64,000 bases of DNA from Bacteroidales bacterium (GCA_021647205.1 JAKIVD010000015.1:1-64000), one strand, 5' to 3'; positions 26,801-35,894 are shown, counted from the first letter of the stretch. Notes: generated by a model from the sequence alone, not told the origin. Translations and numbers: made by a program.

Positions 26801-28126
26801 TTAAACCGTATATTTATAAAGTAAAACCTGTTTTTTGCTTCCTTTAATCCGGGTGGCTGCCAGCAACTCGAATGTGTGCTGCCTTTGTTTATCCAGTTGC
26901 TGATATACTTCTTTAGAAATCAGCAGTTGGGTGTTGTACTTTTTGTTCAATTGTTCAATCCGTGAGGCCATGATGACGACCTTCCCTGTGATGGAATATT
27001 GTTTCCGTAGGGATGAACCGATGTTTCCGGTAACCGCTTCATCAAAATGCAGGCCAATACCAATACGGGTTGCCGGGATATTTCCTTTTTTGAACTCGTC
27101 TTGAACTTTGTGAATGATTTCCTGTGCGGTTTCAACAGCTTGTTGACTGCTGTTGTCCAGTTCAACCGGAGCGCCAAAAGTGGCCATGAACCCATCCCCG
27201 AGAAACTGGTTGATAACACCCTGATGTGCCTGTACGATATCAATCATGAATCCGAACAAAGTATTGAGGTAAGAAACAACCTCCTCGGGTTGATGCTGTT
27301 CCACATAAGGGGTAAATTCCCGGATGTCAAGAAACATAATGCATACCTTTTTTCTTGTACCGGAAAGTTCGCTGTGTTTTTTTAAGATATTATCGGCAAT
27401 TTGGGGAGATATTTGTTGCCCGAACAAGTCGATGACCTCATTTTTTTCCTGCATATTCTTCCAGGATGTGATCATTTTCTTTTTAATCAGGTTGGCAACA
27501 AAACCGGCTGCGATTCCGGTTATAATCATAATCAACCCCTGTCCGAGGTATTGCATCCCGCTAAATTCCGGACGTGCCAAGTTAAGTTGTTCGTCAGCAA
27601 AATATGTAGCGTAATACATTGAAATAAGGATGTAGGTAAAGGCAGAGAAGCTTCCGGTGAAAACGGAAAGCTTAAAATTAAGCCGGAAGGTAGAGAGTAC
27701 AATAAAAATAAAATAGGTCAGGGTGGCCGGGGTCTGTAAAATGATGGTTTGCCCGGAGTATTCGATGATGAAAATAAACAGGATGCCGAGCAAACTGATT
27801 TCCGAAAAACTGTTAAAGTAACCGTAAACCCGTGGGTTTAGCAATAAGGATTTGCTTTTTTTGCCCAGTAAATAGTGGACCAGAAATTCATAAATGATAA
27901 TGACAAAGGTGAAAATAAAGATGGCATAAATAGCAATATGCGATTTAAATATCTGTAAGTAGTTGGCTTTATAAAAAAAGTAAATGATAAGTAAAAAACC
28001 GGCTTCCAAACCTAAAAGACCAATCAGAAGAAGCGAACGCAAACGCTCACTTTTGAAGATCTCATCGTTAAAGAGTTCTTCAAGCAAAATCGTTTTTTGG
28101 GTAGATCCCCGGCTTTTAATTGTCAT
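26801..28126 (-). CDS. Membrane class III nucleotide cyclase with altered substrate residues
   Basis: A 441-residue cyclase. About six membrane segments (roughly 31-52, 62-86, 106-123, 132-148, 154-172, 194-214) lead into a catalytic domain (about 255-440). The metal aspartates D267 (FLDIREFT) and D311 (FLGDGF) are kept, as is R389. However, the lysine that contacts the purine in adenylate cyclases is replaced by Q307 (INQFLGDG), the Asp/Thr partner position holds S378, and the transition-state asparagine of the VNxAxR motif is I385 (GKVVIMASR). Substrate and even activity are therefore uncertain. It lies 23 nt after the AUR1-like gene and 1 nt before the SdiA-regulated gene. The product nucleotide could act on the HD-PycTM protein 4.7 kb downstream, but that link is inferred only from proximity. 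Confidence 0.88.
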   Translation of the reverse strand: MTIKSRGSTQKTILLEELFNDEIFKSERLRSLLLIGLLGLEAGFLLIIYFFYKANYLQIFKSHIAIYAIFIFTFVIIIYEFLVHYLLGKKSKSLLLNPRVYGYFNSFSEISLLGILFIFIIEYSGQTIILQTPATLTYFIFIVLSTFRLNFKLSVFTGSFSAFTYILISMYYATYFADEQLNLARPEFSGMQYLGQGLIMIITGIAAGFVANLIKKKMITSWKNMQEKNEVIDLFGQQISPQIADNILKKHSELSGTRKKVCIMFLDIREFTPYVEQHQPEEVVSYLNTLFGFMIDIVQAHQGVINQFLGDGFMATFGAPVELDNSSQQAVETAQEIIHKVQDEFKKGNIPATRIGIGLHFDEAVTGNIGSSLRKQYSITGKVVIMASRIEQLNKKYNTQLLISKEVYQQLDKQRQHTFELLAATRIKGSKKQVLLYKYTV

Positions 28127-28149
28127 AGCAGTAATCGTAAAGAACAGTT

Positions 28150-29070
28150 TTAAATTCTCTCAACAAATTGTTTGATGCTGCTGTCGGCTACCGGATTTTT
28201 TAGAATTCTATCAAATAAAAATAAGGTCATCAGTGCGAGCATAACGCCCATTAAAACATCAATAATGTAATGATGACCCGAATATACAGCCGAAAACCAG
28301 ATGCCGAGCATAAATAGTGTAAAGAGTATTTTAATCCAAAGTTTCATTTTTTTCTTTGCGGCATAAAACAAAACCACCACAGGATAGGCCGCATGAAGCG
28401 AGGGTATGGCAGCCAAAACATTGGCGTTTTTATTGTAGATATTTTCAAAAACCGGGATCCCCACCAATTCATCAAACCTTGCTAAACCGGCACGATTACC
28501 GGGCACACCAATATGCAGGTCGAAACCATAAAGCGCAACATACCAGGGTGGTGCTGCAGGGTAAAGATAATAAATAATAAATCCCAGCAGGTTGACGAAC
28601 AAAAAGACCAGTGCGTATTTAATGAAAAGGCTTTTGTCTGTCAGGTAAAGATACACCCCAAAACCAATGGGAATAGGCATCCAGTTGATGTAAAAAAAGC
28701 CCGAAAGAAAATCAAGGAATTGATTGTTGACGATTGAAAAATACTCGTTTGGCGTAAGTAAACTGCCCTTATAGTGGATGCCAAAAATGGATTTTTCAAA
28801 GGCGTAAGGTTCTTGAATATGCGGTGTTGACACCTCGTAATTGGGAAGAATCCGCATGGAATCGTAGATAATCCAGAAAAGGATGAAGATGGAAAAAGCC
28901 AGGATGAAGCGGCGTGATGTATCGCTCACATAAAATGCAGACAACCAAAGAACGACTAAAAAATAGTGTTCACTTCTAATCTCACCAATAACAAAATTCC
29001 ACAACAAATAAACAAGTACCAGCAGTGTGTTGATGGTGATGTTTTTTTTGGTGAAGCGGTGGAATTCCAT
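28150..29070 (-). CDS. AUR1-like PAP2-superfamily transferase (inositol phosphorylceramide synthase candidate)
   Basis: A 306-residue polytopic membrane protein. From ATG 29070 the PAP2/AUR1 motifs are LYPAAPPWY (169-177), IPSLHAAYP (222-230, H226) and YSGHHYIIDVLMG (263-275, H267 and D271). The PAAPPWY and SLHAAYP blocks are characteristic of fungal AUR1 and of the Bacteroides enzyme BT_1522, which moves phosphoinositol from phosphatidylinositol to ceramide. About seven hydrophobic segments surround an extracytoplasmic active site. A TTG three codons upstream (29079) would overlap the preceding stop; ATG leaves a 1-nt gap. All enzymes needed to make both substrates are encoded just upstream in the same run, which strongly supports this role. 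Direct activity is not proven by sequence. Confidence 0.88.
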   Translation of the reverse strand: MEFHRFTKKNITINTLLVLVYLLWNFVIGEIRSEHYFLVVLWLSAFYVSDTSRRFILAFSIFILFWIIYDSMRILPNYEVSTPHIQEPYAFEKSIFGIHYKGSLLTPNEYFSIVNNQFLDFLSGFFYINWMPIPIGFGVYLYLTDKSLFIKYALVFLFVNLLGFIIYYLYPAAPPWYVALYGFDLHIGVPGNRAGLARFDELVGIPVFENIYNKNANVLAAIPSLHAAYPVVVLFYAAKKKMKLWIKILFTLFMLGIWFSAVYSGHHYIIDVLMGVMLALMTLFLFDRILKNPVADSSIKQFVERI

Positions 29071-29071
29071 T

Positions 29072-29605
29072 TTAATCAATTAAAATTGTTTGTGTCGTTT
29101 TTTCTCCGGTTTGCAGGTCTTTGCCAAAAAGCCTGATGTATTTGACTTTGGGCCAGACACCCGAATTATCGGCAAAAATGTACATATGCTCCAACCGCGA
29201 AAGTTTGTCGTTAATCATGGTAAGTAAAACAGCTTTAAAAGCGTCTGTTTGTTTCAGCCAAAATGCATGCTCTTTTTCGGCAACCAACTCTACTTTGTAG
29301 TCGGAACTGTTCTTGTTTTTTTGGCAATCAACACCATAAGCATACCATTTTTCAATACTTCGCAACTCCATTCTTTGCCCCTGCTCATCGTATCGGCGCC
29401 AGTACACATCAATGGGTTTGTCGTTGATTAAGCTGCCATCTTTGTCAAAATTTGCATCGTAAACAATGGTGTTGGCGTTGTGGTTCCGTTGAATGTAAAA
29501 CAACAACTGATCTGTTTCCGGTGGCACCGGATAGTTCTCGTTTTGCGCAAAGCCGGATGAACAAAATCCCAAAACAACAAGTAGCTGAACAACAAAAAAT
29601 CTCAT
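29072..29605 (-). CDS. DUF4833 exported protein
   Basis: A 177-residue protein with a signal peptide (about 1-20, ending GFAQ) and a compact beta-rich body matching DUF4833. Landmarks are FYIQRNHNANTIVYDANF, PIDVYWRRYDEQG and KYIRLFGKDLQTGE. No catalytic motif is obvious. It overlaps the ceramide reductase-like gene by 4 nt (ATGA) and ends 1 nt before the AUR1-like gene, so it is fixed inside the sphingolipid operon. A periplasmic helper of phosphoinositol transfer or lipid handling is a fair inference; function is otherwise unknown. Confidence 0.82.
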   Translation of the reverse strand: MRFFVVQLLVVLGFCSSGFAQNENYPVPPETDQLLFYIQRNHNANTIVYDANFDKDGSLINDKPIDVYWRRYDEQGQRMELRSIEKWYAYGVDCQKNKNSSDYKVELVAEKEHAFWLKQTDAFKAVLLTMINDKLSRLEHMYIFADNSGVWPKVKYIRLFGKDLQTGEKTTQTILID

Positions 29606-30597
29606 AACAATCCTTTTTGTTTGTACCAGGCAATTGCTTCATGCACCCCTTTTTCCAAATCGTATTTTGGTTTGAAATGGAAATCTTTTTCCAAAGCCGA
29701 GCTGTCGCAGAGCCAGTTTGTCTGCGATATTTCTTTGTATTTCTCAGTATTCAGGGTGGGCACTTTATCAAATAAGGCACACGACAGCTTTTCGTTCACA
29801 AACGCAATTTGTTTGATTAGAAATTTGGGAAATACAAGGCTCAGTGTTTTTTTATTCAATTCTTTTTTAACGAGTTGGTTAAATTCAACGGCCGTATAGT
29901 ATTTAAGGTCGGAAACAAAATATGCTTTTCGCGTAATGCCGGAGTCTAAAGCATTGATGAGCAGCCGGGCCAGGTCTTTAACATAAATAAATGTAAGGTA
30001 TTGGTTTTTGGTTCCAATGTAGGTTTCCAAACCACTTTTTATACTTTTATACATCAGGTAGTAATCCTTTTCGCGGGGGCCGTAAACGCCTGTCGGGCGG
30101 AAGATTAAAAACGGAAAATCGTCTAAAGACTGAAGATATTGCTCGGCTTTTAGTTTGCTTTTTCCATATTCTGAAACAGGCTTTGGGCTGTCGGTTTCCT
30201 TTATCGGGGCCAGTGTTTTTTCATTCCCGGGACCGTAGGCTGCCAGGCTGCTGATGTGGATAAACTTATCGGGAACCTGATGGGTTTCGTGCAAGGCTTC
30301 AATCAGGTTTTTGCTAAACTGATAATTGACCCTGTCGAACATTTCTTTTGTGCAGGTTTTGGTAACACCCGCATTGTGTATGATGTAGTCGAAATTTCCT
30401 GTTGCAAGCAGGTTTTGTTTGATTGCATTTTTATCTGACAAATCGGTTTTAAAGAATTGGATGCGTGCGTCCTGCAAATACCGTAAATTGCTGGTTTCAC
30501 GAATACCGGCATACACATCAAAGCCTTGGTTTAAGGCTTCTTCAACCAAAAAACCACCGATAAAACCACTGGCACCCGTAATCAAAAGTTTTTTCAT
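29602..30597 (-). CDS. cerR: NAD-dependent epimerase/dehydratase family ceramide reductase (CerR-like)
   Basis: A 331-residue extended short-chain dehydrogenase. The start at 30597 gives MKKLLITGASGFIGG with the dinucleotide loop GASGFIG (8-14); upstream codons to 30666 are not needed. The catalytic set is S116/S117 and Y144xxxK148 (SEYGKSK). In Caulobacter the CerR protein of this family reduces the keto-ceramide made by bacterial ceramide synthase. Here the gene follows the GNAT-type ceramide synthase gene by 10 nt, which itself follows serine palmitoyltransferase, exactly the enzyme set of that pathway. A sugar epimerase role is possible from family alone but fits the context less well. 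Confidence 0.83.
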   Translation of the reverse strand: MKKLLITGASGFIGGFLVEEALNQGFDVYAGIRETSNLRYLQDARIQFFKTDLSDKNAIKQNLLATGNFDYIIHNAGVTKTCTKEMFDRVNYQFSKNLIEALHETHQVPDKFIHISSLAAYGPGNEKTLAPIKETDSPKPVSEYGKSKLKAEQYLQSLDDFPFLIFRPTGVYGPREKDYYLMYKSIKSGLETYIGTKNQYLTFIYVKDLARLLINALDSGITRKAYFVSDLKYYTAVEFNQLVKKELNKKTLSLVFPKFLIKQIAFVNEKLSCALFDKVPTLNTEKYKEISQTNWLCDSSALEKDFHFKPKYDLEKGVHEAIAWYKQKGLL

Positions 30598-30607
30598 TTT
30601 TTTCAGA

Positions 30608-31735
30608 TTATACCAGTTTCCTGATGTAAATTCTTCTGCGCAAATGCTGACGCATTTCATAGGCATCGAACAATTGATGTGAATCTTTGTTCTCTTCCAG
30701 AATGTGGCTTGTCACAGCTGTTTTAATCCCCATGTCAATGTACGCCTGCATCAGGCTGTTAAAAAATACTGCTGTCACTCCTTTTTTCCTGTAGTCTTGT
30801 TTTACACCAAGCAAAAGCATATCAACCGTATCGTTTTTTTTCAGTGCTTTAAGGATGTGTATAAAACCGAAGAGAAACAGTTTCCCTTTGGCTTTCTGCA
30901 AAGCTTTGGAAAGAGAAGGAACCGAAATACCGAAAGCCACCACATCATCGTCATTATCCAGGACAAAGCAAACAAACCGTGTGTCAATCATTGAAAAGTA
31001 ATCTTTTGTGTATTTTTCGATCTGTTTGTCGTTCAGAGGAACATAACCGTATAAATGCTGAAAAGCATCATTTAAGGTATAGAACATTTTTTTGGCATAC
31101 GGCAAAAGCTGTTTCGGTTTTTTTGCATCCAATATTCTTAAATCATATTTTTTCAATACCAGGTCGCTAATTCGTTTGACGCGTTCCGGCACTTCTTCCG
31201 GTACTTTAACTTCCTTCTGTATCCAGTCAACATCTTTTCTATAACCCAGCTTTTCCATGTGTACCGGATAATAGGGGTAATTGTAAATAGTTGCCTGTGT
31301 CCCTATTTCGTTGAAGCCTTCCACCAACATGCCTTCCAAATCCATGTCAGTAAACCCCAACGGGCCGTGAACGGCCGTCATTTCCAACTGTTTTGCCCAG
31401 TCTTCAACGGTTTTAATGAGAGCTTCCGAAACATTAAAATCGTCAATAAAATCTATCCACCCGAAACGAACGTACTTTTCGTTCCAGATTTTGTTGGATT
31501 TATGGTTGATAATTCCCGCTATCCGGCCCACTATTTTACCCTCTTGAAAAGCCAGCCAGTAGCGGGCATCGCAAAAGTCGAAAGCCGGATTTTTTCTACG
31601 TACTAAACTTGATTTCTCAAAAGAATGAAGTTGGGGAACCCTGAATTTATTGCCCTTGTAAAGCCGGTCGGGAAAAGAAATAAAGCTGTTTAGGTCGGCT
31701 TTTGATTTTACTTCTTTTATTTCAATATTGTCCAT
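30608..31735 (-). CDS. GNAT-superfamily bacterial ceramide synthase (bCerS-like)
   Basis: A 375-residue acyltransferase of the GNAT superfamily. I use ATG 31735 (MDNIEIKEVKSKADL), leaving 1 nt after the serine palmitoyltransferase stop. An N-terminal substrate domain contains GRIAGIINHKSNK and HGPLGFTDMDLEGMLVEGF; the acyl-CoA region is near DMLLLGVKQDYRKKGVTAVF (about 305-322), with the Q/RxxG-type loop. In Caulobacter a protein of this layout N-acylates 3-ketosphinganine, unlike the eukaryotic TLC-fold ceramide synthase. Close linkage with serine palmitoyltransferase and a CerR-like reductase supports that assignment. The acyl donor and chain length cannot be read. Confidence 0.83.
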   Translation of the reverse strand: MDNIEIKEVKSKADLNSFISFPDRLYKGNKFRVPQLHSFEKSSLVRRKNPAFDFCDARYWLAFQEGKIVGRIAGIINHKSNKIWNEKYVRFGWIDFIDDFNVSEALIKTVEDWAKQLEMTAVHGPLGFTDMDLEGMLVEGFNEIGTQATIYNYPYYPVHMEKLGYRKDVDWIQKEVKVPEEVPERVKRISDLVLKKYDLRILDAKKPKQLLPYAKKMFYTLNDAFQHLYGYVPLNDKQIEKYTKDYFSMIDTRFVCFVLDNDDDVVAFGISVPSLSKALQKAKGKLFLFGFIHILKALKKNDTVDMLLLGVKQDYRKKGVTAVFFNSLMQAYIDMGIKTAVTSHILEENKDSHQLFDAYEMRQHLRRRIYIRKLV

Positions 31736-31736
31736 T

Positions 31737-32939
31737 TTAGATTGTGTTAAGTACCAATTCTTTTCCAATAAATGCCCTGCTTTTCACCAAAATATCAATA
31801 GCCCGGTCTATTTGCTCGCGGGTGTGTGTTGCCATTAACGAGAAACGCAATATTGCTTTTCCTTTATCCACGGCAGGATGAACAACCGGATTGACATACA
31901 TTCCGTTGTTGAGCAAAACACTGGCAATGGTGTAGGTTTTCACATCTTCACCAATAAAAATCGGGATAATGGGTGTTGTGCTGTTTCCGATTTCAAAATT
32001 TTCCTGCAACAAACAATTTTTTGCATAGGCTGTATTTTCCCACAGCCGGTTGATGCGTTCGGGTTCTTCCTGAATAATATGTAAAGCCTTTAACACAGTG
32101 GCTGCCGATGCAGGCGGAATGCCGGCACTAAATATGAGTGAGCGGGCATGGTGCTTTAAATAATTGATGGTGTCTTTATCGCTGGCAATAAAGCCTCCGA
32201 GAGAGGCCAGTGATTTGCTAAAAGTACCCATAATAACATCGGTTTTGTGGGTCAGGTTAAAAGAAGACGCAGTACCGGCACCACCTTCTCCCATTACCCC
32301 AAGGCCATGTGCATCGTCAAGCATAATTGAAGCATTGTATTTATCAGCCAGTTCAACAATTTTGTCCAAGGGGGCAACATCGCCTTCCATGCTAAAAACG
32401 CCATCTGTTACAATAAGTGTTATTTCGTTAGGATTTGTCCTTTGCAACGTTTTTTCCAGGGAGGCCATATCATTGTGCTTATATTTGAGTGTTTTCGCAA
32501 ATGCAAGCCGGCAGCCTTCAATAATTGATGCGTGGGATTTTTCATCAATAAGAAGATAGTCGTTTCGTCCGACAAGACTGGGAATAGTACCAATATTTGC
32601 CTGGAAGCCGGTGCTAAAAACGGTTACTGCGGGTTTCCCTACAAATTCGGCCAGTTTGTTTTCCAGTTCATCGTGCAGGTCCAGATTGCCATTCATGAGC
32701 CGCGAACCGGAAGCTCCCGTGCCATATTTTCTCAGGGCAAGTTCTGCTGCTTCTATTAGCCGGGGATGATTGGTCAGGCCTAAATAACTATTCGAGCCAA
32801 ACATCAACACTTTTTTACCCCGGATGTACACCTCTGTGTCCTGTCCTGATTCCAGTGAATGATAGAATGGATAGATCCCTTTATCCATAAAAAACTGTGG
32901 TAAAGTAAATTTCGAAAATTTCTGTTGTAAAGATTTCAT
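31737..32939 (-). CDS. spt: Serine palmitoyltransferase (alpha-oxoamine synthase)
   Basis: A 400-residue PLP-dependent alpha-oxoamine synthase that joins serine and an acyl-CoA to give 3-ketosphinganine, the first step of sphingolipid synthesis. ATG 32939 gives MKSLQQKFSKF. Landmarks: GSNSYLGL (about 48-55), GTGASGSRLMNG (about 73-84), DDAHGLGVMG (208-217) and the PLP lysine K242 in TFSKSLASLGG. Relatives include KBL and AONS, but the neighbouring ceramide synthase, ceramide reductase and AUR1-like genes settle the identity. The protein is homodimeric and cytoplasmic in characterised bacteria. It starts 10 nt after the DUF5686 gene. Confidence 0.93.
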   Translation of the reverse strand: MKSLQQKFSKFTLPQFFMDKGIYPFYHSLESGQDTEVYIRGKKVLMFGSNSYLGLTNHPRLIEAAELALRKYGTGASGSRLMNGNLDLHDELENKLAEFVGKPAVTVFSTGFQANIGTIPSLVGRNDYLLIDEKSHASIIEGCRLAFAKTLKYKHNDMASLEKTLQRTNPNEITLIVTDGVFSMEGDVAPLDKIVELADKYNASIMLDDAHGLGVMGEGGAGTASSFNLTHKTDVIMGTFSKSLASLGGFIASDKDTINYLKHHARSLIFSAGIPPASAATVLKALHIIQEEPERINRLWENTAYAKNCLLQENFEIGNSTTPIIPIFIGEDVKTYTIASVLLNNGMYVNPVVHPAVDKGKAILRFSLMATHTREQIDRAIDILVKSRAFIGKELVLNTI

Positions 32940-32949
32940 AATGACTGGT

Positions 32950-35502
32950 TTAAAAATCAAACTTAAATCTTGCCCTGATGCCGTATTCCTGCACGTTGGG
33001 ATTGTCTAAATAGCTTAATCGTTTTACTAAATCTACTCTGAAGAATTTTAAAATATTACCGATGCCCACACTCGCTTCCATATAAGGTTCGTTGTGCAAG
33101 GTAAAAGTGGTTGGGTTTCCGTTTACATCGGTCGGAAACAGCATAAGCCCTGTTGTTACTTCGGGATTGTTTTTCGTGGTAACCCTGCCGTAAATTCCTT
33201 TAAACGAAATAATGGAGCGCCATTTTAAGCGGCGTAACAGAGGGATTTTGTTTAAGATAAATCCGTTAAAATGGTGTTCAACAAAAAGAGAGACATATTC
33301 GTCGCTTACAAACTCAAGAAAATTCATCAGGTTGTAAGAGCGTATCTGATACGAATAGGTTTGGTTTGCCCGGTGAATAAACAATTTTGGGAAAGGTATT
33401 CCGCTGCCAAACAGTTTTCCGGCTTCAATATCAATATTGGTAAAGCCAATGGGCGAAAGGTAAAACCGTTTGAAGAAATTGAATTGCAGTTTGGCATAGG
33501 AAAAATCGGAATTCAAAACATCCTTAAAACCCTGTGTATAGCTAAATTGGAAGATGGGGCTTTTGGTAATGATCGGTGTTTTGTAATCCATGCCCTGATA
33601 GGTTTTTTTGTTGGGTGCAAAACGGATTATTGTGATTAATTCGCTTGAGGTGATTTTGTCAATCGAGTGGTCGTCGTAATTAAAAAACCAGGTTCCACCC
33701 GGTTCTTCAATCTGGTGTTTTATTCTAAATGTTGTTGAAATATCGTTGGCCCAATCGCGATAATGCTCAATAAGAAACATGTCGTAATACAGGATTTTAT
33801 CGGCCACCCCCCGTTTAAACGATAAGAGGAAATTGTCTTCGTTGATGAACATCATTTCCATTCCGGGAAAATTGGTTTCCCTTTGGTACATGGCTGTGAT
33901 GGTGTGTTCAGGGCTTTTGTTGAGCGGGTGTTTGTTGAGCGACCATTTGGCACGCGCCGAATATTTGAAGCGTTCATCTTTAAAACCGTAAACCAGAAAC
34001 CCGTCGAGGCGAAAAGTTTTGCTGAATTTGTCACTCGTTCTTCCGCCCACACGAAGCCGGAAACCTTCCACATCGTTGAAACTGTAAAAGGTGTTGACCG
34101 GGCCAATGTCAATTTTATTGAAATTCCAGTAGCCTGCCACCAGCAGCATAACAACATCAATGGTTCGCCTGAATGCCGGAACGTTTTGCACGCTGTCCAC
34201 CATCGTATAGATGTTTTTCTCCTGCTCACTAAGTGCAGTTATCCGGTTCTCCTCCCAATATTGCTCGTCGCGATTTGCATTTTCGGGCAGTTGAATTTTA
34301 TTCACAACGCCACCAAAAACAGTATCGGGGATTTCTTTGTTGAAAACATAGTTGTCGTAAGCCACGGTTTTTTTACCGAACATTCCCGTTCCGGTTTTGC
34401 CGATATTAAAATCGATGATGACTTCATCGCGGGTCAGCATCCACGATTGGTTATTGATAAATTTGAACTCCTGGATAATCTGCAAGTCACTCACAAAATT
34501 CAGGTTGATGTCTTCGGTAACCCGCATGTTTACTTTGATAACCGCCAGCCTTTCGTCGTTGGTTACGTATAAATTTCCTTTAAAGGCCAGGTCTTGTTTA
34601 TTTCTGGGCTGAAACACCAGGTTGATGCAGTCGTAACCATTGATGTTGACGGTGTCGATGATGTGAAACTTATAAATGGATGGCGCCAAAGTAGATATGG
34701 GGCTTGTAAACTGATTGGTAAGCAGGTCGATGTTGTTTTCATAAATATCAATATCCTGATACATATTATCAATCATAAAACCTACGCCCTCGTTATCGAT
34801 ATAATCGTGAAAACCAATCATCTTTGTTCCTTTTACATACTCTTTTTCACTCTTTGGTTTTTTTCGGAAATACACTTCCGACAAGGTTTCTTTTAGAAAA
34901 ACAGGCAAATAAGGTTTGCCATTGATTTCGGCCGTATCCACATAATTGAAGATAAACTGAAGTTTTTTAAATACCTTTTTCTTCCTGAATTTCTCGGTAA
35001 TATTGTTCAGGTCGAATTCAACTTTTTCATATTTATCATATTGGTAATAATCCAAATGCTCTTTCCTGTTTAAGTTTTTATTTTCTACAATACGCCTTAT
35101 CAAATCAACAGCCGGGTTATTTTTATTCCGGTACCGTTTTTTTTTTGAGACCACCTCAACCTCCTGCAGGCTGATCGAACTTGATTCCAGTTCGAAATCA
35201 ATAACCTGCATTGTTTCGGGAACTACCGGTTTAACTTGTTTTTCGTAACCTACAAAAGAGGCTATGATTTTATTCGATGCCCATTGGGTACTGATGTTGT
35301 ACCGGCCATTGTAATCCGTAATGGTCCCGATGTTTTTTCCTTCGAAAACAATGTTCACAAAGGGCAAGGGTTCTTTTGTTTTCGCATCTGTCACTTTTCC
35401 ACGTATTTGTGTGAGCTTTTGTGCATCAGCAGATGAAACTGTTAAAATCAACGACAGCAATAAAAAACTGACAACTCCCTGTATCGTTGGCTTTCGGTTC
35501 AT
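32950..35502 (-). CDS. DUF5686 outer-membrane protein with N-terminal carboxypeptidase-regulatory-like domain
   Basis: An 850-residue outer-membrane protein. A signal peptide (about 1-27, ending SSADA) precedes a CarbopepD_reg_2-like domain (about 32-115: IRGKVTDAKTKEPLPFVNIVF, IGTITDYNGRYNI), then the DUF5686 body from about 130, and a C-terminal beta-barrel with alternating strands ending in RARFKFDF. The N-terminal domain is the same plug-like module seen in SusC-type receptors, but no TonB plug domain follows. It overlaps the GtrA gene by 4 nt and precedes serine palmitoyltransferase by 10 nt, so it is firmly inside the operon. It is a candidate outer-membrane factor for sphingolipid placement; this is inference. 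Confidence 0.85.
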   Translation of the reverse strand: MNRKPTIQGVVSFLLLSLILTVSSADAQKLTQIRGKVTDAKTKEPLPFVNIVFEGKNIGTITDYNGRYNISTQWASNKIIASFVGYEKQVKPVVPETMQVIDFELESSSISLQEVEVVSKKKRYRNKNNPAVDLIRRIVENKNLNRKEHLDYYQYDKYEKVEFDLNNITEKFRKKKVFKKLQFIFNYVDTAEINGKPYLPVFLKETLSEVYFRKKPKSEKEYVKGTKMIGFHDYIDNEGVGFMIDNMYQDIDIYENNIDLLTNQFTSPISTLAPSIYKFHIIDTVNINGYDCINLVFQPRNKQDLAFKGNLYVTNDERLAVIKVNMRVTEDINLNFVSDLQIIQEFKFINNQSWMLTRDEVIIDFNIGKTGTGMFGKKTVAYDNYVFNKEIPDTVFGGVVNKIQLPENANRDEQYWEENRITALSEQEKNIYTMVDSVQNVPAFRRTIDVVMLLVAGYWNFNKIDIGPVNTFYSFNDVEGFRLRVGGRTSDKFSKTFRLDGFLVYGFKDERFKYSARAKWSLNKHPLNKSPEHTITAMYQRETNFPGMEMMFINEDNFLLSFKRGVADKILYYDMFLIEHYRDWANDISTTFRIKHQIEEPGGTWFFNYDDHSIDKITSSELITIIRFAPNKKTYQGMDYKTPIITKSPIFQFSYTQGFKDVLNSDFSYAKLQFNFFKRFYLSPIGFTNIDIEAGKLFGSGIPFPKLFIHRANQTYSYQIRSYNLMNFLEFVSDEYVSLFVEHHFNGFILNKIPLLRRLKWRSIISFKGIYGRVTTKNNPEVTTGLMLFPTDVNGNPTTFTLHNEPYMEASVGIGNILKFFRVDLVKRLSYLDNPNVQEYGIRARFKFDF

Positions 35503-35894
35503 TTATTGAAAACAAAAAACCGGTTCATTAAAAAATTAAAGCCCAAACCAACGATTACCGAGACAATAATTTTTGAAATGATTGCATCGATATTTGTGTT
35601 TTCAACAAGGAGGTACAGCCCTGCCGTGTTCAGTAAAATGCTGCTCCCCCAAACCAAAAAATACTTTTTCGCCTGCTGACTTAAATGGCCTTCCCTGCTC
35701 ATAAATGCCCAGTTCCTGTTCAGGATAAAAGCAGCAATCCCGCCACTGACTGCACTGATAAATGTGGCGGCAACATACCAAAGCTCAAATACTTCGGTAA
35801 GAAATACAAAAATCAAAAAATCGACAATTGTAGCCAAAATGGCAACCACGTTGTACCTGAAAAATGAGGTCAGTATTTTTGGCTTTCCGGACAT
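35499..35894 (-). CDS. GtrA family membrane protein
   Basis: A 131-residue protein with four membrane segments (about 11-31, 38-58, 75-93, 102-124), matching GtrA. The family is associated with moving polyprenyl-linked sugars or with cell-surface polysaccharide synthesis. Its start directly follows the PgpA-like stop and its end overlaps DUF5686 by 4 nt. Within an inositol-lipid operon it might flip or help present phosphatidylinositol or a precursor, but no sequence feature shows its substrate. Confidence 0.88.
   Translation of the reverse strand: MSGKPKILTSFFRYNVVAILATIVDFLIFVFLTEVFELWYVAATFISAVSGGIAAFILNRNWAFMSREGHLSQQAKKYFLVWGSSILLNTAGLYLLVENTNIDAIISKIIVSVIVGLGFNFLMNRFFVFNK

Noticed and set aside
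20866-28126. A complete Pycsar defence system formed by the cyclase and the HD-PycTM protein
   Set aside because: The two genes are 4.7 kb apart with unrelated genes between, the cyclase is membrane-bound and embedded in a lipid operon, and its substrate is unknown. It is kept as two separate observations rather than a system call.
33883-34572. Long plus-strand open frame (229 codons) antisense to the DUF5686 gene
   Set aside because: The opposite strand has a continuous 850-residue protein with a signal peptide and known domain; the antisense product has no motif.
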